Assembly (NCBI GenBank): GCA_030696435.1 | Contig: JAUYSF010000084.1 | Coordinates: 1-9,909, forward strand | Source of the DNA: Desulfoprunum sp. | GTDB lineage: Bacteria > Desulfobacterota > Desulfobulbia > Desulfobulbales > Desulfocapsaceae | Direction: 5' to 3' | DNA length: 9,909 bases | Shown: piece after piece, positions 5,656-9,909 of the stretch | How positions within the stretch are numbered: the stretch's first letter is position 1 | Layout of the letters: each line of letters opens with the position of its first letter | Notes under the pieces: model-generated | What the model saw: the letters and a program-made list of their open reading frames with translations, nothing else | Told to the model about the DNA's origin: nothing | The model's database searches: none | Made by a program: the position numbers and the translations under genes

Positions 5656-6552
5656 ATGACACGACGCACAATCGCAATGATGGGAGCTTGCTTGTTGATC
5701 AGTTCATTTTTTGGCACTGCCATGGCAGAGGACAAGGTGTTGACCATGTCCACCACCACCAGTACCGAGTCGTCGGGCCTGCTCGATGTGCTTCTGCCGG
5801 AATTCAAAAAGGATACCGGTATCGCGGTCAAGGTCCTGGCCAAGGGAACAGGAGCGGCACTGAAGGATGGGCAGGATGGCAATGTCGATGTTGTTTTTGT
5901 CCACGCCTTGAAAAAAGAGCAAGAGTTTGTCGAGAAGGGTTTTGGTACCAAGCGCTATGCCGTCATGCATAACGATTTTGTCCTCATTGGGCCGCCGGCG
6001 GATCCAGCAGGCATCAAAGGGGTAAAGGATTCGGTTGCCGCCCTGGAAAAGATCGCCGCGAGCAAGGCCCCCTTCATCTCCCGGGGTGATGACAGCGGCA
6101 CCCACACCAAGGAGCAGTCGATCTGGGCGAAAACCTCTTTGAAACTGGTGGAGACGAGCCAGAGTCTGGTCATCGAAGGTAAAGAAACCAAGGTCGTTTC
6201 AAAGAGACCGGAAAACTCGGATGCATGGTACTATTCGATTGGCCAGGGCATGGGCAAGACCATCACCTTTGCCGACGAGAAAAATGGCTATACCATCGCC
6301 GACCGTGGTACCTATATCGCTTACAAGTGGGGCAAGAAGCCGGCTGTCGATCTGGAAGTGCTCTGTGAAGGAGATGCTTCGCTGGCCAATCCCTACGGTG
6401 TGATCCCGGTCAATCCGAAAAAATTTCCCCATGTCAAGTACGATCTGGCCCAGCAATTTGCCGACTGGCTGGTTTCTCCCCGTGGGCAGAAGGTCATTGC
6501 CGATTTCAAGGTTCAAGGGAAACAACTGTTTTTTCCGGATGCGATCAAATAG
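5656..6552 (+). CDS. tupA: Tungstate ABC transporter, periplasmic substrate-binding protein TupA
   Basis: A 298-residue protein that captures tungstate in the periplasm and delivers it to TupB; the family prefers tungstate over molybdate. A Sec signal peptide is visible (hydrophobic core about 6-20, cleavage expected after AMA at 24). The mature protein has TupA-type motifs: TTTSTESSGLLD (33-44), GTGAAL (64-69), NVDVVFVHA (76-84), RYAVMHNDFVLIGP (100-113), ISRGDDSGTHTKE (141-153) and DAWYYSIGQGMG. The TTTS segment and the SRGDDSGTH segment are expected to line the oxyanion pocket. The ribosome site AAGGAG lies six bases before ATG 5656 and overlaps the stop of the HTH regulator. A strong intrinsic terminator follows about 27 bases after the stop, so this gene is probably expressed above tupB and tupC, as is common for binding proteins. 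The tungsten presumably supplies enzymes such as formate dehydrogenase or aldehyde oxidoreductase, none of which is in the window. Confidence 0.95.
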   Translation: MTRRTIAMMGACLLISSFFGTAMAEDKVLTMSTTTSTESSGLLDVLLPEFKKDTGIAVKVLAKGTGAALKDGQDGNVDVVFVHALKKEQEFVEKGFGTKRYAVMHNDFVLIGPPADPAGIKGVKDSVAALEKIAASKAPFISRGDDSGTHTKEQSIWAKTSLKLVETSQSLVIEGKETKVVSKRPENSDAWYYSIGQGMGKTITFADEKNGYTIADRGTYIAYKWGKKPAVDLEVLCEGDASLANPYGVIPVNPKKFPHVKYDLAQQFADWLVSPRGQKVIADFKVQGKQLFFPDAIK

Positions 6553-6579
6553 CATCACGTAAACGGAGAGTGGCAGGGA

Positions 6580-6614
6580 GGGGGGAAATGTGTTGGATAT
6601 TTCTCCCCTTTTTT
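6580..6614 (+). terminator. Intrinsic terminator between tupA and tupB
   Basis: GGGGGGAAAT (6580-6589) pairs with ATTTCTCCCC (6599-6608) over ten base pairs, one of them G-U, around a 9-base loop. Six T residues (6609-6614) follow at once. This is a textbook rho-independent terminator. Since tupB and tupC follow in the same direction, it probably acts as a partial stop that lowers their expression relative to tupA. Confidence 0.85.
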
Positions 6615-6657
6615 ATGCGGGAAATTATCGGAATGGGAAGTTGAACGATGCCTTTTC

Positions 6658-6666
6658 TGCTATCAT
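6658..6666 (+). promoter_or_regulatory. Possible extended -10 promoter for tupBC
   Basis: TGCTATCAT is an extended -10 (TGn plus TATCAT, 5 of 6 matches to TATAAT) between the terminator and tupB. No good -35 is seen at the right distance; TTGAAC at 6641 is only 14 bases from it. Its start would be near 6673, about 24 bases before ATG 6697. It could provide terminator-independent expression of tupBC. Confidence 0.25.
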
Positions 6667-6696
6667 CTCTTCAATAATCTTCGATTGGACAAGGGT

Positions 6697-7401
6697 ATGG
6701 AACTCTTACGAGACAGCATGCTGTCGGCTGTTATGCTACTGATTCAATTCGACCCGGAACTGCTCTTCATCGTCTGGGTATCCCTTAAGGTCAGCGGTCT
6801 CTCGACCCTCATTGCTGCAGTCGTCGGCATTCCCGCCGGTCTGCTGCTCGCCCAGGCCGTTTTTCCGGGCAAGCGCTTTGTCCTCACCTGTCTCAATACC
6901 CTTCTGGCCCTGCCCACCGTGGTCATCGGCCTGGTCGTCTATGCCTTTATCTCCCGGCGGGGAACATTCGGCGCGTTCGGTCTGCTGTACACCCAGGAGG
7001 CCATAATTATCGGCCAGGTCATCCTCATCGTGCCGTTGGTGACGAGCCTGACCATTGCTGCCGTGAGCAAGCTCGACGAGCGCTACCGTCTGTCGGCCAT
7101 GACCCTTGGGGCCGACAGATACCAGACGGCCCTGGTAATCTTCAAAGAGGCCAGGTTTGGTATTGTCGCCGCGGTAGTCGCCGCTTTCGGTCGGGTGATC
7201 GCCGAGGTGGGGATCGGCATGATGCTCGGCGGCAACGCCAAGGGCTTCACCCGGACCATGACCACCGCCATGGCCCTGGAATATGACAAGGGGGAGTATG
7301 TCCTCGCCGTCGCCCTGGGCGTCGTCCTGATGTGCATTGCCTTCGGGGTGAACCTGCTTTTCCATTTTTTCCAGGGAAGGACCAGGACAGATGCTGTATG
7401 A
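6697..7401 (+). CDS. tupB: Tungstate ABC transporter permease TupB
   Basis: A 234-residue inner-membrane permease forming the tungstate channel with TupC. It shows several hydrophobic segments, the first from about residue 15, and the binding-protein-dependent permease signature: the EAA-type loop around LSAMTLGADRYQTALVIFKEARFGI, which contacts the ATPase, then AAFGRVIAEVGIGMMLGGN, typical of TupB/ModB-like permeases. Length is normal for TupB. I chose ATG 6697 (MELLRDSM) because TupB proteins start just before the xLxxFDPEL segment; the frame also permits TTG 6685. The Shine-Dalgarno is poor: AAGGG nearly abuts the ATG. The gene lies 82 bases after the tupA terminator. Its last 11 bases overlap tupC, implying coupled translation. 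Confidence 0.92.
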   Translation: MELLRDSMLSAVMLLIQFDPELLFIVWVSLKVSGLSTLIAAVVGIPAGLLLAQAVFPGKRFVLTCLNTLLALPTVVIGLVVYAFISRRGTFGAFGLLYTQEAIIIGQVILIVPLVTSLTIAAVSKLDERYRLSAMTLGADRYQTALVIFKEARFGIVAAVVAAFGRVIAEVGIGMMLGGNAKGFTRTMTTAMALEYDKGEYVLAVALGVVLMCIAFGVNLLFHFFQGRTRTDAV

Positions 7402-8419
7402 ATTGACCGGCCTGGAAAAGGTCCTTGGTGGTCGTAAAATTTTTGATATTTCGAGACTTTCGATCCGCTCCGGGCGTATTTACTCCCTCACCGGACCGAA
7501 TGGCGCCGGTAAGACGACTCTTCTGAAGATCCTCGCTTTTCTCGACCGGCCGAGCGCTGGCGAGATACGTTTTTGTACGAAAAAGGTCGTGCAGGTTGAA
7601 GGCGAACTGCTCGCTCTGCGGCGACAGGTGGTGATGGTCGACCAGTCGCCCCTGCTTTTTACTGGAACGGTAGCCGATAATGTCGAGTTTGGTCTGAAGA
7701 TACGCAAGATGCCGGCCCCCCAACGACAAAAGAGGGTGATCGAGGCCCTCGAACAGGTTGGCATGGAGAAATTCGTCCGGGCCGAGGCCGACAGGCTCTC
7801 AGGCGGTGAAACCAAGCGGGTGGCCCTGGCCCGCGCCTTGGCCATACGACCGAAGGTGCTGCTCTGCGACGAGCCGACCGCCAATGTCGACAGTGAAAAC
7901 CAGAAGATCATCCTTGATATCCTGGCGGGTATCAACCGGCAGGAGAAGACCTCGATCATATTCTCCACCCATTACCAGTCGCTGGAACAGCAACTGGCCC
8001 ATAACTGTCTGCACCTGCAGCATGGGCATATCAGCGAGAGTCAGGTCGATAACGTCTTTCAGGCCGAATTGATCGAGCGCGGGCCTCAGCGAACCGCCTG
8101 TCGACTGGCGGCGAAGTTGACCATCGACCTGCCATCTCAGCTCGCACCGGCGGAGCCGGTGTTCAACCTGAGGATCGACCAGGAGAAGATCCTGCTCCCC
8201 GAAGAAAACGGCGGCGATGAGCCCGGCAGTCTGGTTGAGGGCCGGGTGATCCGGACGGGAGAGGAGGATGGCGGCATCAGGGTGAATCTGGATGCGGGCA
8301 TCGACCTGACCTTCCGCCTCTCCCGCGAGGCCTACCAGCGCAGGTCGATTCTGGTGGGAGAACGGATCACAGTGCTGATCCCTGACAGTGCAGTGCGCTG
8401 TATCCCAAATGATTGTTGA
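7391..8419 (+). CDS. tupC: Tungstate ABC transporter ATPase TupC with C-terminal TOBE-like domain
   Basis: A 342-residue ATPase that powers uptake through TupB. The nucleotide-binding domain (about 1-225) has Walker A GPNGAGKTT (35-43), Q-loop Q85, the ABC signature LSGGETKR (136-143), Walker B VLLCDEP (156-162), D-loop region NVD (165-167) and switch H194. The signature has GGE instead of GGQ, as often in Tup/Mod-like ATPases. After a linker, residues about 279-338 (from GSLVEGRVIRTGEE to PDSAVRCI) look like a TOBE domain, which in ModC-type ATPases binds oxyanion and can give inhibition from the cytoplasm. The start lies inside the last codons of tupB, with AAGGA nine bases before the ATG. 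The gene is convergent with the HAD gene, 39 bases away. Confidence 0.92.
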   Translation: MLYELTGLEKVLGGRKIFDISRLSIRSGRIYSLTGPNGAGKTTLLKILAFLDRPSAGEIRFCTKKVVQVEGELLALRRQVVMVDQSPLLFTGTVADNVEFGLKIRKMPAPQRQKRVIEALEQVGMEKFVRAEADRLSGGETKRVALARALAIRPKVLLCDEPTANVDSENQKIILDILAGINRQEKTSIIFSTHYQSLEQQLAHNCLHLQHGHISESQVDNVFQAELIERGPQRTACRLAAKLTIDLPSQLAPAEPVFNLRIDQEKILLPEENGGDEPGSLVEGRVIRTGEEDGGIRVNLDAGIDLTFRLSREAYQRRSILVGERITVLIPDSAVRCIPNDC

Positions 8420-8440
8420 TCCATGCTGTGGTAAATCAGG

Positions 8441-8455
8441 CGAGTCGCTCGTTTT
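8441..8455 (+). terminator. Weak candidate terminator after tupC
   Basis: CGAG-TCG-CTCG (8441-8451) forms a short 4-bp stem with a 3-base loop followed by TTTT. It lies in the 39-base gap between convergent tupC and the HAD gene. The stem is too short to be sure, and no T-run faces the minus strand. Confidence 0.25.
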
Positions 8456-8458
8456 CTC

Positions 8459-8929
8459 CTAATTCCTGAGCGTTGCTTGCAGGCGCTTGGGTTGGAGGAG
8501 GAGGTCGAGGGCGTCGCGGATATCGGTGCAGAGCAGATCGGCGGCGAGGAGGGCCGCAGTGCAGGCCCCTTCACTGCCGAGGAGGCCGATACCGAGGGCC
8601 GCACCTTGCAGCATGAGGCGATCATTTCGACCGTTGCCGATGGCGATGACCCTTTGCGGGTCGAGTGTGGAGATGGCATGCAGCTTGGCCATATCCTGTT
8701 CTTCGGCTGGGATGATCGACAGGCTGCAGGGCAGGCCCGCCAGTTTTTCGGCCACTGTGCCGTGGGTGTCGGCGGTGATGACATGGATCTGCAGCAGGCC
8801 TGCCAGTTTGATGAGGCGTTCAGGCACCCCGGCGATTACCTCGCCATCAATGGCGATGGTACCGTTAAAATCAAGGGCCAGATGTGAGAGCTGCAGGGTC
8901 TGCCCGCCTGGGATATCGATTGTCAACAT
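8459..8929 (-). CDS. Soluble P-type-ATPase-like HAD phosphatase (COG4087 type)
   Basis: A 156-residue cytosolic HAD-fold protein with all core motifs: nucleophile D20 in LDFNGTIA (19-26), motif II T52 in VITADT, motif III K82, and motif IV GNGRND (98-103). The sequence strongly resembles the small proteins grouped as soluble P-type ATPase (COG4087), which match the phosphorylation domain of P-type ATPases without pump or cap domains. Position D+2 is Asn instead of the usual HAD general acid Asp, as expected in this group, so turnover of the phospho-enzyme may be slow. Its substrate is not known to me. I chose ATG 8929 (MLTIDIPGG); its ribosome site (GGTG) is weak. TTG 8953 is in frame but has no Shine-Dalgarno. 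It follows uppP on the same strand after 59 bases and may share its transcript. Confidence 0.82.
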   Translation of the reverse strand: MLTIDIPGGQTLQLSHLALDFNGTIAIDGEVIAGVPERLIKLAGLLQIHVITADTHGTVAEKLAGLPCSLSIIPAEEQDMAKLHAISTLDPQRVIAIGNGRNDRLMLQGAALGIGLLGSEGACTAALLAADLLCTDIRDALDLLLQPKRLQATLRN

Positions 8930-8988
8930 GGAGAATACACCATTATTTTTCAATTATGCCTGCGGCAGAAGTCCGACTGTTCTCAAGT

Positions 8989-9849
8989 TCAGACTGCTTC
9001 AGTCATCAGCAACACGGCGACAACCAGGGCAAGTAATACCCTGTAATAGCCAAAGATCGCCAGGCCGTGCCGGTTCAGGTAGGCAACCATCCATTTGATC
9101 GCAATGACCGCGGAGAAAAAGGCAAAGATCAGACCGACGCCCAGGGACAGGATGTCAAAGGTCTGGAGCATTTCCTGTCCGTGCTTGAGAGCGTCATAGG
9201 CCGTCGCCGCTCCCAGTGTCAGGAGCCCCAGAAGAAAGCTGAACTCCACCGCTGCCGGGAGTGACATGCCCACCACCAAACCTCCCACGATCGTTATAAG
9301 GCTACGACTCACACCCGGCCACATGGCGATGCATTGGGCGATGCCGATGACAAGGGCCATCTTCCAGGTAATCTCCTCCAGAGACAGACCGATCCGGGCC
9401 TTGCCCGTTTTCCCCTGATTCCGCCAGTGCACAATCAGGATCAGCACACCGCCGACAAGCCAGGCGGCCACCACAGGCCAGGGACCGAACAGCCAGGCCT
9501 TGATTGTCTTGTTGAACAACAGGCCGATCACAGCTGCCGGCAGAAAACCGATTGAGATATTGATAAACAGCTGTCGGCCAACCGGGTCTCGGCCCAGAAT
9601 TCCCGAGAGCATCTGTTGGACCCGCCGGAAGTAGAGTCCGAGCACAGCGATGATGGCGCCGGCCTGGATACAGATGGTGTAAGCGTCGGTGGCATCTCGT
9701 GTGCGCTGTTTTTGTTCGGCCGAGATAAAGGTTTCGTCGCCGATACCCATGATGCGTTCAGCGAGGAGGAGGTGGCCGGTGGAGCTGACCGGCAGGTATT
9801 CGGTCAGGCCTTCGACGACCCCGAGAATTGCCGCCTGGCCGATGGTCAT
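8989..9849 (-). CDS. uppP: Undecaprenyl-diphosphatase UppP (BacA family)
   Basis: A polytopic inner-membrane enzyme that dephosphorylates undecaprenyl diphosphate, recycling the lipid carrier of peptidoglycan and other surface polymers; the family is tied to bacitracin resistance. The two BacA signatures are clear: EGLTEYLPVSSTGH (13-26, with the conserved Glu pair E13/E17) and PGVSRS (178-183). Several hydrophobic segments follow, and the 286-residue length from ATG 9849 is normal to slightly long. A charged loop of about 20 residues (ISAEQKQRTRDATDAY) lies after the first signature. No Shine-Dalgarno precedes ATG 9849, and the frame stays open to base 9909 with Ala, Pro and Gln codons, so the start may lie beyond the window. 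The enzyme core is complete either way. Confidence 0.93.
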   Translation of the reverse strand: MTIGQAAILGVVEGLTEYLPVSSTGHLLLAERIMGIGDETFISAEQKQRTRDATDAYTICIQAGAIIAVLGLYFRRVQQMLSGILGRDPVGRQLFINISIGFLPAAVIGLLFNKTIKAWLFGPWPVVAAWLVGGVLILIVHWRNQGKTGKARIGLSLEEITWKMALVIGIAQCIAMWPGVSRSLITIVGGLVVGMSLPAAVEFSFLLGLLTLGAATAYDALKHGQEMLQTFDILSLGVGLIFAFFSAVIAIKWMVAYLNRHGLAIFGYYRVLLALVVAVLLMTEAV

Positions 9850-9909
9850 GGTCTGCTGATGCTGTGGGGCGGGCTTTGCCGGCTCAGTGTCTGCGGTATG
9901 GGCCGGAGA

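Noticed and set aside
5683..5694. Possible lipobox (MGAC) and twin-arginine (TRRT) in the TupA leader
   Set aside because: The Cys comes before the end of the hydrophobic core and the lipobox is poor; a normal Sec site (AMA, then ED) fits. RR alone at the N-terminus is not a Tat motif.
5712..5727. TGGCAC-N5-TGGC match to a -24/-12 promoter
   Set aside because: It lies inside the signal-peptide codons of tupA on the coding strand, has a mismatch in the -12 element, and no downstream gene needs it.
6615..6644. Short open frame starting at the ATG after the tupA terminator
   Set aside because: It has only nine codons, begins right after a T-run without a ribosome site, and resembles nothing known.
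6685..6696. TTG 6685 as tupB start
   Set aside because: It adds four residues without a better ribosome site; ATG 6697 fits the usual TupB N-terminus.
8477..8887. Long plus-strand open frames opposite the HAD gene
   Set aside because: They are antisense shadows of a clear minus-strand HAD gene with all catalytic motifs.
8930..8953. TTG 8953 as start of the HAD protein
   Set aside because: No Shine-Dalgarno precedes it, and the family-like N-terminus begins at ATG 8929.

Overview
The window looks like chromosome of a Gram-negative, probably anaerobic deltaproteobacterium (Desulfobacterota; a Desulfobulbales- or Desulfuromonadales-like organism is my best guess). The reasons are the TupABC tungstate importer, a cytosolic GAF/PAS kinase paired with a sigma54 activator, a receiver/DUF4388-type/roadblock protein, and a COG4087-type soluble HAD protein. 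The lineage is an inference from gene content; there is no rRNA or other marker gene.

Left half (about 1-4500, all on the minus strand): a signalling module. Its transcription order is a soluble GAF-PAS histidine kinase (from 4324), a receiver-AAA+-Fis sigma54 activator overlapping it by one base (TAATG), and, after 241 bp, a response regulator of receiver + DUF4388/PATAN-like + acidic linker + roadblock/LC7 that leaves the window at base 1. The 241-bp gap holds a good -24/-12 promoter pointing at the roadblock gene. About 110-140 bp upstream of that promoter are two identical 13-bp copies of a perfect palindrome, spaced exactly 30 bp, where an enhancer for a sigma54 activator would be expected. 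The simplest reading is that the kinase/activator pair switches on the roadblock response regulator, which may pass a signal to a small Ras-like (MglA-type) GTPase.

Centre (4325-4716): a 392-bp divergent control region. It has a sigma70-like promoter and paired leader hairpins for the kinase operon. On the other side are four TGG-led 10-bp blocks in perfect phase, directly against a consensus -35 for the rightward operon.

Right-centre (4717-8419, plus strand): tungstate uptake. An excisionase-type HTH regulator with a periplasmic-binding-protein-like sensor domain is followed by tupA (periplasmic binding protein), a strong intrinsic terminator that probably sets excess of TupA over the rest, then tupB (permease) and tupC (ATPase with a TOBE-like tail), which overlap by 11 bases.

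Right end (8459-9909, minus strand): a soluble P-type-ATPase-like HAD phosphatase and undecaprenyl-diphosphatase UppP, convergent with tupC. The UppP reading frame stays open to the window edge, so its true start may lie outside.
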